DNA from: JABDBL01 sp963845445
GTDB taxonomy: Bacteria > Cyanobacteriota > Vampirovibrionia > Obscuribacterales > Obscuribacteraceae
Direction: 5' to 3'
DNA length: 64,000 nt
Assembly: GCA_963845445.1 (NCBI GenBank)
Contig: CAWJSE010000002.1
Location: 1,860,001-1,924,000, forward strand
Shown here: one piece after another, positions 56,607 to 64,000 of the stretch
How positions within the stretch are numbered: position 1 is the stretch's first letter
How the letters are laid out: each line of letters begins with the position of its first letter
Translations under genes and position numbers: made by a program
Notes under the pieces: model-generated
What the model saw: the letters and a program-made list of their open reading frames with translations, nothing else
The model's database searches: none
Told to the model about the DNA's origin: nothing

Positions 56607-56831
56607 TTAGTATGCCATAGCCATTTTGTTGAAAGAATCTACTTCTGTTTCGTCTTCACCATAATCCCCCTTGATAAAAGAACTAGGATCAATCAATTGC
56701 TGAGATGATTCATCATTGTATCGATTATTTTCCACGCCTAACACTGGGAAGCTCCCATAGATCCCCAGATTGAGAATTATTATCAGACTAACTAATTTAT
56801 AATTTGTTATGAGCATTACCATCATCCGCAC
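56607..56831 (-). CDS. Thioredoxin-fold protein, N-terminal part (frameshifted)
   Basis: Signal peptide (about 9-32) and an acidic linker, ending NKMAMAY. Removing one A of CAAAATGG (about 56630) gives NKWLWHTNLKTAEEMA in the next frame and a single exported protein of about 175 residues covering both parts. It is divergent from the AraC gene. Confidence 0.65.
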   Translation of the reverse strand: MRMMVMLITNYKLVSLIIILNLGIYGSFPVLGVENNRYNDESSQQLIDPSSFIKGDYGEDETEVDSFNKMAMAY

Positions 56832-56978
56832 AAAGGGAATATTTTGCCATTACAACAAGCATACAAGGCTATGCTATAAGTACCCCAGCACTGAGAGTTT
56901 AAAACTGAGCCATTTTTGTTTTCAGCAAAAAATATCAAGAAATATGATTGTCTTTCAATTACACTATCTCAAAGTGAT

Positions 56979-57866
56979 ATGGACTATACAAAGTGCATAA
57001 CGGCAGCAATAGACTTCATCGAGAATAACCTCTTTGATGAAATTGCCGCTGCTCAGGTAGCAAGAAATATTGGCTTTTCAGAATATCACTTTCACAGGAT
57101 ATTCCAGGGCATGATTGGAGAATCCATAGCCACTTATATTAGAAGAAGACGATTATCTGAAATGGCAATACTGCTAATAAATTCTAATAAGTCAATTTAT
57201 CAACTAGCCTCCGTAAGTGGCTTTGAAAGCCACGAGGCTTTTACTCGCGCTTTTAAAAAAATGTATGGCGTTAGTCCTATCCAATTCAGGAAACAAAAAA
57301 ATACAGCTTCAGCTCAACACAAAATAAAACTTACACCCGCAATGCTTGATCATCTTCAGACCGGAATAACTTTGAAGCCTCATTTCAAGATCAAAGGACC
57401 TGAACTGGTTGTCGGCATGGCTGATAGTTATTCAGGAAGCACCGAAGAAAACTTCATTAAAATCAGTCAATTATGGAAAAGATTTATAAAACAAAAACAC
57501 CATATAGCACATATAAAAGAGGGCTATGCTCTTGGTGTATGTTTGCCCAATCTCATAGATACCTCAAACCATTCTGGACAGGGATTTATTTACATGGCTG
57601 GTCTGCCTGTAACCAGCCTTAGTAAGATTCCTGAAGGAATGGATTCTTGTATTATTCCAAAAACCAATTACGCCGTTTTCACTCATAAGGGCGCTTTAGC
57701 TACTCTGCCAACAACCATTAACTATATATGGGGTACCTGGATTCCAAAAAATATTGAACAATATCAACACGTTAATATGCCAGATTTCGAATTGTATGAT
57801 TCTCGCTTTGATCCGCTGACCGAATCAGGCGAATTTGACGTTTATATTCCTATTGAACATAGTTGA
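56979..57866 (+). CDS. AraC-family regulator with GyrI-like effector domain
   Basis: A 295-residue regulator. The N-terminal double helix-turn-helix (about 1-105) shows QVARNIGFSEYHFHRIFQGM and SGFESHEAFTRAFKKMYGVSP. The C-terminal half (about 130-295) is a GyrI-like/effector-binding domain (GPELVVGMADSYSG, YAVFTHKGALATLP, FELYDSRF) that may bind a small ligand. I chose ATG at 56979 (MDYTKCITAAI), since the frame upstream to 56916 looks non-family. The transglutaminase-like gene begins 24 bases later on the same strand, probably one transcript. Confidence 0.88.
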   Translation: MDYTKCITAAIDFIENNLFDEIAAAQVARNIGFSEYHFHRIFQGMIGESIATYIRRRRLSEMAILLINSNKSIYQLASVSGFESHEAFTRAFKKMYGVSPIQFRKQKNTASAQHKIKLTPAMLDHLQTGITLKPHFKIKGPELVVGMADSYSGSTEENFIKISQLWKRFIKQKHHIAHIKEGYALGVCLPNLIDTSNHSGQGFIYMAGLPVTSLSKIPEGMDSCIIPKTNYAVFTHKGALATLPTTINYIWGTWIPKNIEQYQHVNMPDFELYDSRFDPLTESGEFDVYIPIEHS

Positions 57867-57890
57867 CTTCAAAAATCGAAGGAAATAAAT

Positions 57891-58778
57891 ATGAATGCCG
57901 GCATTCTCACTCATTATCTCGAATTCAGTACATTCACTAATCCTGGACTTTACAAAGAAAGACTTAAATATGATCTCCCCGATGACGTGCAAGATATTGG
58001 AAGACTTCTGCGCAGCCAAATAATCCATAGAGTTACACTAAAAAATGGCAATAGTGGTTCAAATGCCGACTTGCGTTATGGCGATATGACCAAAGTACCC
58101 TGGTGGCGGCAGCCCGAAGATGATAATTTACCCACTGCCTCAGCCATGCTCGCTGAATTATATCGCCGCGATAATCGTGGCTTTATTGCTGATCGCAACG
58201 AAAGCAATAAATTGATTCTGACCTGCCGCTTTATAGCAATTTTGATGGCATCAATATTGAAATCAAAATCTTATCCAGCTCGCGTTCGCTCCGGCTTCGA
58301 TCCCTATGCCTCGTCAAAACCTGGCAAAAGTTGCGATCATTGGATTACCCAGTACTGGCAAGCCAGCGAAAATCGCTGGCTAACCATTGACGTTGATTGT
58401 TGCTTCGAGAACTTGGCATTTGATCCATTTGATATGCCCACAACAGTATTCGATTGGTCGGCCGACGTTTGGCTAAACGCCCGACGCGGTTTGATAGACC
58501 CAAAGAGATTCTGGAATGCCGGCGGATATGAGGGATTGATGCCAATTGCCTGGGAATTATACTATGATCTCCATTGTTTAATGAATAACGAAATCATTTA
58601 CTTGCATAGTCCTGCACACACCTCTCCTGACAAATTTACAAACCTTTCGACCGATGAGCTGAAAAACATCGACAGCCTCGCTCAACTAATGCAAGAGCCA
58701 GATAAAAATTTTGCTGCTTTGCAAAACATTTGGCAAACAAATAAAGAAATACAATTGTTAACGGGAGCCTTACTCTAA
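57891..58778 (+). CDS. Transglutaminase-like protein
   Basis: A 295-residue cytoplasmic protein with a transglutaminase/protease-like Cys-His-Asp set: Cys in LILTCRFIAILMAS, His in SCDHWITQYW and Asp in WLTIDVDC. The spacing fits the superfamily, in which members are proteases, peptidases or amide-forming enzymes. AAGGAAATAAAT precedes the ATG. It directly follows the AraC-type regulator, which suggests inducible expression. Substrate unknown. Confidence 0.78.
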   Translation: MNAGILTHYLEFSTFTNPGLYKERLKYDLPDDVQDIGRLLRSQIIHRVTLKNGNSGSNADLRYGDMTKVPWWRQPEDDNLPTASAMLAELYRRDNRGFIADRNESNKLILTCRFIAILMASILKSKSYPARVRSGFDPYASSKPGKSCDHWITQYWQASENRWLTIDVDCCFENLAFDPFDMPTTVFDWSADVWLNARRGLIDPKRFWNAGGYEGLMPIAWELYYDLHCLMNNEIIYLHSPAHTSPDKFTNLSTDELKNIDSLAQLMQEPDKNFAALQNIWQTNKEIQLLTGALL

Positions 58779-58904
58779 TAAATTTCAGATTACTTAATTC
58801 ATACTGATACTATGTTGACCAAATATTAGATCTATCTTTAGCCCGCCAGATAAAAGACTGCGGTAGCGCTAATAGCGACACCAGAATTGCTAAAATACAG
58901 CTTG

Positions 58905-60533
58905 CTAATTATGCAACGACTTAATCAACGCCGCATAATCAACCTTTGAATTATGTCTGCGATCAACTGGAATACGATTATGAATATGAATCTCCGCAAT
59001 TTTCAAAGACTGCAAATTGTGCTTTAGTATTGCTATTATTTCTTGCACTTCGGCTCTTTGACGTCTGTAGAAAGTATCATGCAATTGAATAACCAGCGTG
59101 CGTTTGCCCTTATTAGAAACACAAGCTGCCCGCTTAACACTAATATGCTCAGAGGCCGCCCCTTCTGCCTGAAATGGATATAGTACACCTTCTGTATCAA
59201 CAATTTTTGCACTTTCTCTGCCTAAGAGCCACAGCCGCCCTTTATTATCCAGATAACCAGCATCTCCAGTTCGATGCCAAACTTGATTGTCAACTTTGAA
59301 TTTAGCTTGACTGTCACCCTGCCCTCTAACATATCCTTTGATCACATGACCTCCGGTAACTACAATTTCACCTGGCACATTGGATGCCTGCTTCATGGCG
59401 TCAAATTCTGCTAATGAGAAGTGCTGCAACTTCTCTGTTGTAATAAGCGGTTTGACTATGTGCAATTGGACTTGTGTTTCTGGCAACCCAGCGAGCAAAC
59501 CAGCACCTGATTTTATTTGTTCAAAATCATCCTCATTTATTTGCGATAGAGCAATATGAGCAATTGGCTCAGCTTCTGTTGAACCATAAACTGCAATTAT
59601 ATCTGCATGAGGCGCAATCGACTTGAGCCTACGCATTAACTTCGGAAACACAGGGCCACCACCAGTAAAAATTTTAAGCAAGGAATTGGCAGTACACTTA
59701 TGCTTAATACAATAATCAGAAAGACGCTCTAATAGAGCTGGCGGAGCCACTATTCGCTCAGTCTTGTATTGACCTATTTGTTGCAATAACCTAGCACCAT
59801 CTGCTTTACCAGGTTTGCGCAAATTTATATTAGGTATTATCGAAGTCATGCCAGAAGCCAGATTGGCCAACACAAAAATAGGCAAGGCAGTCATTTCCAC
59901 CGCGCCCTCTTTTAAACTTAAACTTTCTTCTAGAGCCTTGTGTTGATGCAATAAAAAATCATGTGTCCTTATGATTCCTTTCGGTCTGCCAGTACTGCCA
60001 CTGGTAAATGTAATCAAAGCTGGTAATTCACCTTGCACTGCATCAAGATCAATTTTATTCTGGCTAGCATCACCATCTAAAATATTCCGCACTTTAATAG
60101 ACAGAAGATAAATCGGTTTAAAGCCAAACAAGCCCATACCAGTTCTAAATTTCATCGGGATATCTTGTACACCGCCCGAAACAAAAGGCAAAAGCGATCC
60201 GCGGCTGCTTGTTATAAGAGCATGTGGTCTCTCGATTTCAAAACAAGTTTCCATAAATGGCAATCCAGAAGAAGGATCAACTAACATTGCCTTCACGCCC
60301 AGCTTAAAGAGAGCAAATATTATGTTATATAGCTCGATGCACATACTATGCAAAACGAGCGCCGTATCATTATACTTAAGACCCTGTTTTTTAAAATACA
60401 AAGCGAGTTCGTCTGATGATTTGTCCAATTCTGCAAAAGTTACACTATGCTCGATTCCGAATTTATTCTCAATCAAAGCTAGTCTTTGACCATTTATCTC
60501 GCTTTTCTCTTTTAATTTAAACGGAATATTCAT
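58905..60533 (-). CDS. OleC-like fatty acid AMP/CoA ligase
   Basis: A 542-residue ANL-superfamily adenylating enzyme. The phosphate loop FTSGSTGRPKG, the YGSTEAEPIAH motif and HRTGDAGYLDNKGRLWLLGR are intact; the C-terminal part holds RIPVDRRHNSKVDYAAL with the catalytic Lys. The segment KAMLVDPSSGLPFMETCFE resembles OleC and related fatty-acid ligases rather than standard acyl-CoA synthetases. Its start overlaps the GNAT stop by four bases (ATGA). It is the last gene of a four-gene operon and likely activates an acyl group for the GNAT or for lipid assembly. Confidence 0.87.
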   Translation of the reverse strand: MNIPFKLKEKSEINGQRLALIENKFGIEHSVTFAELDKSSDELALYFKKQGLKYNDTALVLHSMCIELYNIIFALFKLGVKAMLVDPSSGLPFMETCFEIERPHALITSSRGSLLPFVSGGVQDIPMKFRTGMGLFGFKPIYLLSIKVRNILDGDASQNKIDLDAVQGELPALITFTSGSTGRPKGIIRTHDFLLHQHKALEESLSLKEGAVEMTALPIFVLANLASGMTSIIPNINLRKPGKADGARLLQQIGQYKTERIVAPPALLERLSDYCIKHKCTANSLLKIFTGGGPVFPKLMRRLKSIAPHADIIAVYGSTEAEPIAHIALSQINEDDFEQIKSGAGLLAGLPETQVQLHIVKPLITTEKLQHFSLAEFDAMKQASNVPGEIVVTGGHVIKGYVRGQGDSQAKFKVDNQVWHRTGDAGYLDNKGRLWLLGRESAKIVDTEGVLYPFQAEGAASEHISVKRAACVSNKGKRTLVIQLHDTFYRRQRAEVQEIIAILKHNLQSLKIAEIHIHNRIPVDRRHNSKVDYAALIKSLHN

Positions 60534-61528
60534 GAGCTTAATTGGCGTGAATACAATGTATATTTTCTGACCGGTGAAGCATAGCGTAAGCTTATCTTGC
60601 CTGAAACATTTTGATCCAACATAAGCGCATGAATGACGCGGCGATAGCCATTTATAAATGCTTCCTTTTGTACTCTATCTACGAGGTAGCGACCCAGTCC
60701 AGCATATTTACTTTCTGGAAGACGCGCTACTGTTTTTAAGACCATAGTTTCTGGTTGTGGCCCTTCATTATAATCAGGCAAAGCAAGGACAAAACCCACC
60801 GGTTTGCCATTATCCTCTGCTATCAATAAAGAGTTTGCTTTGATCATTCGCAGCAGAGGCTGATATTTTTCCATAAACTCGTCTTCTGTAATTGGACTAT
60901 ATAAAAAATTGGACTTGAAAGATTGCAAAGATAATTGAAACATGGACGCTAAGTCAGGATTGCTGTTTTGAGCAGAGAATGGCCTTAAACTTATACCTTT
61001 CGCTTTGAATCTACCTTCGAGAACATCGGCTTTAGGATCGCGTACAGCCAGATCTTTGTTTAAAGCAGAAAAATACTGAGCCACCGGGCGAAATCCGGAC
61101 AAAAGAAAATGCTGAACATATTCATCAGGATTATCAGGCTCCAAAAAAAACACTCGCTCTTTCCCACGATCAGTTATGAATCGATAGCGTCTCCAGGTAT
61201 TGCCATCCATCGGACCAATGGCAAGTGCACAATTGTGTAGTCTCAATTGTGCAAAGGCATGATTTAAAAGAAGCGCTGCTACTTCTTCATCAACTGCATC
61301 ATAATGTCCTATAAAACCCGCTAATTTCCCTTCAAATAAAATCTTTTCTTTGTACCATAATGAGCAGCGTGCATGTATTCTATTATCCCCATCAATAATT
61401 ACCCAGTGCTCATCCGCCCTATCTTTAGTAAAATCCCGAAAAAGTAATCCTCCTGAAAAACCATATAATTGCTCGGCTGTTTGTGGATCTTCTAAAAGTA
61501 TTGTCTGCATGCCTTTTTGATCTACCAT
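60530..61528 (-). CDS. GNAT-family N-acyltransferase
   Basis: A 332-residue protein. The C-terminal half (about 165-325) has the GNAT core: SLLIAEDNGKPVGFVLALPD for strands 4-5 and KTVARLPESKYAGLGRYLVD with the acyl-CoA loop. The N-terminal half may be a second, degenerate GNAT domain (GKLAGFIGHYDAV, ALAIGPMDGNTWRRYRF). The substrate is unknown; in this operon an amine-bearing lipid head group is a reasonable guess. It starts five bases after the membrane-kinase-like gene and overlaps the ligase gene. Confidence 0.78.
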   Translation of the reverse strand: MVDQKGMQTILLEDPQTAEQLYGFSGGLLFRDFTKDRADEHWVIIDGDNRIHARCSLWYKEKILFEGKLAGFIGHYDAVDEEVAALLLNHAFAQLRLHNCALAIGPMDGNTWRRYRFITDRGKERVFFLEPDNPDEYVQHFLLSGFRPVAQYFSALNKDLAVRDPKADVLEGRFKAKGISLRPFSAQNSNPDLASMFQLSLQSFKSNFLYSPITEDEFMEKYQPLLRMIKANSLLIAEDNGKPVGFVLALPDYNEGPQPETMVLKTVARLPESKYAGLGRYLVDRVQKEAFINGYRRVIHALMLDQNVSGKISLRYASPVRKYTLYSRQLSS

Positions 61529-61532
61529 ATTC

Positions 61533-62888
61533 TTAACTCCAAGAACTAAACCAGGGTATTAAACCAATCCCTGACCCGACGGTTGCACATATTGCTTCTC
61601 TAAGCCATCTCCTTCCGCTTTGTCCAGGCTCAACATCTAAACGATTAGGGGCATAGAAATAAAAAATCAAAGTCAAAAGAATAATAATAAACGGTGCCAG
61701 GATTGCATCTATTACCGCCGCTTGATCCAGTCCCCTAAAAATTATAAATGGAATAAAAAGCAAAAGCCAACTTTTGAGCGTTGCCAGGGCAAGGATCATA
61801 ACACGCTCCCTATTCAAAGTAGCACCGGTCATGTGAGCGATACTAATGATACTGGCATGTATAGCAAAACCAAGAGTATAAGGATATAAAAGTGCAATAG
61901 AAGGAGCAAAACTATTATAGATTAGCCAGATAAGACCAGTAGAACATACCGATATCACTGCATAAATTTTGTGTGTACTCATGTCTTTGCGATATCGCTG
62001 CGGCATCAATCGACGATAAGTAAAAAACAAAACCAGTGGCATAAAAAGCCAGATAAGACCACCTAAGACCCAGCTATAATAAGAAAAAAGGGCAACGCCA
62101 ATTGCCGCACTACCATCTAATGTTGTTCGCTTCTTAAACAACATTGTAAAAATAAGCACGAATACTAATACAATTAACCGGATACTTAAAGCAGTAGCAT
62201 CAAGTGTCAAATGACTTTTAAGCACCAGATAAGTGCCAATAGGAATAAAAAGATTATCTAGACCGCTCCAAGCAATTGCTTCAAAGAACATAGCAATAAT
62301 TCCTAAAATAAGTCCGATAAAAAGACACTCGTAGCGTCCTATAGAACTAAACAGCAAAAGCGGTATATGAGCAGACAAAAACGCAAGGGTGAAAAACGTC
62401 ACTGAACCTTCAGTAGACTTAGCACCATCAGCAGTATGATAAGTCAGCAAACCGTATTGCTTACCAATCAGCGCGGAGCCGGCATCTGCCAGTGTTAATG
62501 TCATAACAGGTATGGCATAGAGCAAAGGATCTTTATGGCTCAAGCAAAAAAGCACAGCTATCGATATAGGGAAACAAATCTCACCCCAGGAAGCTCTTTC
62601 GGTCTTAAACACTACATCCTTCCAGCCACACAAAAATGCCGTTTTCTTTAATGCAGTGAGTAATACAATTGAAAAAATTGCCACTAATACAACCGGCCAT
62701 GCTCGATGAAATAAAAATGGAAATGATAAACTAGCAATGCCCATTGTCAAATGCAAGGCTTTACGGATTATCTCAGGATTTGGTGAAAAACGCTTTTGAA
62801 CGAAACTCAGAATCTGCAAATTACAAGCTAGCATGCCAAATATCAATAGCATTCCTAGCCACGGATTAATATAAGAGTTCATTTGCAA
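61533..62888 (-). CDS. Dolichol/phytol-kinase-like integral membrane protein
   Basis: A 451-residue protein with about 12-13 transmembrane helices. The N-terminal half resembles dolichol/phytol kinases and CTP-transferase-type lipid enzymes: IIRKALHLTMGIASL, ERASWGEICFPI, and TLADAGSALIGKQYG with the Asp. The second half (TLDGSAAIGVALFSYY-SWV, about residue 240 on) is weakly like DUF92/VTE6 phytyl-phosphate kinases, so a two-domain fusion is possible but not shown. It overlaps the BtaA-like gene by ten bases. Likely role: phosphorylation or CTP-dependent activation of an isoprenoid or lipid alcohol. Confidence 0.75.
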   Translation of the reverse strand: MQMNSYINPWLGMLLIFGMLACNLQILSFVQKRFSPNPEIIRKALHLTMGIASLSFPFLFHRAWPVVLVAIFSIVLLTALKKTAFLCGWKDVVFKTERASWGEICFPISIAVLFCLSHKDPLLYAIPVMTLTLADAGSALIGKQYGLLTYHTADGAKSTEGSVTFFTLAFLSAHIPLLLFSSIGRYECLFIGLILGIIAMFFEAIAWSGLDNLFIPIGTYLVLKSHLTLDATALSIRLIVLVFVLIFTMLFKKRTTLDGSAAIGVALFSYYSWVLGGLIWLFMPLVLFFTYRRLMPQRYRKDMSTHKIYAVISVCSTGLIWLIYNSFAPSIALLYPYTLGFAIHASIISIAHMTGATLNRERVMILALATLKSWLLLFIPFIIFRGLDQAAVIDAILAPFIIILLTLIFYFYAPNRLDVEPGQSGRRWLREAICATVGSGIGLIPWFSSWS

Positions 62889-64000
62889 ATTCTCTCGATA
62901 ACAAGCCTTCGGTAAAAAAATGCTTTGTTTTTCTTGTAAAGGTTCTGCGATAGTTGCGCCATTTCTAATAAACTATCTGAAAATGCTTCGGGTCTTGATC
63001 GTGGTGTCATCATATTCCAATAAACTAAATGTGCACCATTTGCCCCCACTCGCATGATTTTGGCTAACAGTTGTTGATAGTTTTCATAAGACATATATTC
63101 AAAGATATCGCTCAAATTAAAAGCATTAAACGAATTAGCAGAAAAACTATCAAGACATTCTTCCAAAGATTGGTGCCGTATCTCTACCCGTTGAGCATTT
63201 TGCTTAATTGCTTCAAAATGTTGAGGCTTTAAATACAGGGGTAACGCTTTGCCATAGCCTCCCATCAAAATCCAATGTAGATATGGGTTTTCGGCGGGAT
63301 CTAATTCAGTTAAAGCATACTCGGTCGACCCAAGCAGAAAAGTCGAAATACTCTCTTGTACATAATCAAAGAAGTGCGGATCTCTGCCCAATCGTCCCAT
63401 TATCGTACGCGAGAAAAACACGCGAAATAGTGCGCGCCACTGCCAAGTATTCCATTTTTCTCTAAAAAATTTCTTTCTGGATTCAATATCTCCACCGGCC
63501 AGAAGTTTCCCTACGTCCGAGGTATTATGCACTATAGGTAGTACCACAGTGCGAAATAACTCAAAATATCTCTCGAATTTACCAAAGTGAGCAACACCCA
63601 AAGCAATGCCAGCTTGATTTTGATCCCAAAATGACTGTGCTCTCAAGCTTAATTTATTCCGGCATTCATTATACAGTGCAATTCGTTCACTGGCATGCTC
63701 ACTCTCTTTCAGTTTAATTGGATCTGAACAACCCAGAAGCATGAGCATTTCGTAGTAAGATAATTTCTGAAAAGCTCCTATGCGCAGTTCCAAACAAGAC
63801 AATTGTGCAAGGCTTAAATCAATAGCGATCACACGAGCTGGATCTTTAATCAACATTGCCAAAGTATTGTCACCAGCCGAAGCTATCGACAAACAAGTAT
63901 CACCTGATTTGATATCCATTGCGTCTAATAACACTTCCGCATCTTCCCAGCATTGTGCATAGCGCACCATGGAAAAATCTGCTTTATTTAATACTTCACT
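62879..64000 (-). CDS. BtaA/DUF3419-like 3-amino-3-carboxypropyl transferase (5' end outside window)
   Basis: A member of the BtaA family, which transfers the 3-amino-3-carboxypropyl group of S-adenosylmethionine to diacylglycerol to form a betaine-lipid precursor. The family opening RYAQCWEDAEVLLDAM, the SAM loop SIASAGDNTLAML with AIDLSLAQL, and FNLSDIFEYM are visible. The frame is open through the window end (EVLNKADFSMVRYAQ), and family members usually start a few residues before such a stretch, so ATG at 63970 is probably internal. BtaB (N-methyltransferase) is not seen; the next genes are a lipid-kinase-like protein, a GNAT and an AMP ligase. Confidence 0.87.
   Translation of the reverse strand, partial: SEVLNKADFSMVRYAQCWEDAEVLLDAMDIKSGDTCLSIASAGDNTLAMLIKDPARVIAIDLSLAQLSCLELRIGAFQKLSYYEMLMLLGCSDPIKLKESEHASERIALYNECRNKLSLRAQSFWDQNQAGIALGVAHFGKFERYFELFRTVVLPIVHNTSDVGKLLAGGDIESRKKFFREKWNTWQWRALFRVFFSRTIMGRLGRDPHFFDYVQESISTFLLGSTEYALTELDPAENPYLHWILMGGYGKALPLYLKPQHFEAIKQNAQRVEIRHQSLEECLDSFSANSFNAFNLSDIFEYMSYENYQQLLAKIMRVGANGAHLVYWNMMTPRSRPEAFSDSLLEMAQLSQNLYKKNKAFFYRRLVIERICK

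Noticed and set aside
58779..58904. Search for a terminator between convergent transglutaminase-like and ligase genes
   Set aside because: No stem of useful length was found.

Overview
The window looks like a chromosome segment of a diderm, environmental bacterium of modest GC content (estimated by eye). Outer-membrane-type genes (RND efflux pumps with a periplasmic adaptor, a predicted beta-barrel protein, a giant secreted adhesin) sit beside several eukaryotic-type Ser/Thr kinases, TPR proteins and an exosortase. That mix suggests a non-photosynthetic relative of Cyanobacteria such as the Obscuribacterales/Melainabacteria, but this is an inference from gene content. No rRNA, tRNA or CRISPR array was recognised.

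Layout. 1-2961: C-terminally truncated RND permease. 3.4-5.5 kb: glycogen-debranching-type glucosidase. 5.6-10 kb: small stress-type genes (DUF6328-like membrane protein, histidine-rich protein, hemerythrin, YtxH-like). 10.1-12.1 kb: patatin and a lone E2-type acyltransferase. 12.8-17.3 kb: kinase-TPR protein, broken TPR gene, SGNH hydrolase. 17.4-24.1 kb: an IS66 element with an exact 8-bp target duplication. Its tnpC is split by a second element with three tyrosine recombinases (a RIT, 'recombinase in trio'), and a zinc-ribbon passenger gene lies between two copies of the IS66 right end. 25.3-27.5 kb: a membrane-anchored kinase and a small membrane protein sharing its N-terminal layout. 27.5-32.1 kb: an exosortase and its likely dedicated substrate, a multi-pass VIT/VWA protein ending in a PEP-CTERM signal. 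32.9-44.5 kb: a 3851-residue repeat adhesin containing a seven-bladed YVTN propeller and a FecR-like C-terminus. 44.7-45.8 kb: a beta-barrel candidate. 46.2-51.7 kb: a GntR-controlled RND pump with a palindromic operator. 51.9-58.8 kb: solo B3/4 protein, alpha/beta hydrolase, TPR-matrixin protease, lipoprotein, thioredoxin-like protein, AraC regulator and transglutaminase-like protein. 58.9-64 kb: a tight four-gene operon (BtaA/DUF3419-like transferase, dolichol/phytol-kinase-like membrane protein, GNAT acyltransferase, OleC-like AMP ligase) that looks like an undescribed lipid pathway.

Seven genes carry a single-base frameshift; four of these coincide with six-base homopolymers. This points to sequence indels, homopolymer slippage or recent decay. 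Affected genes are given here as two open parts, or as one open part with a note on the missing start.
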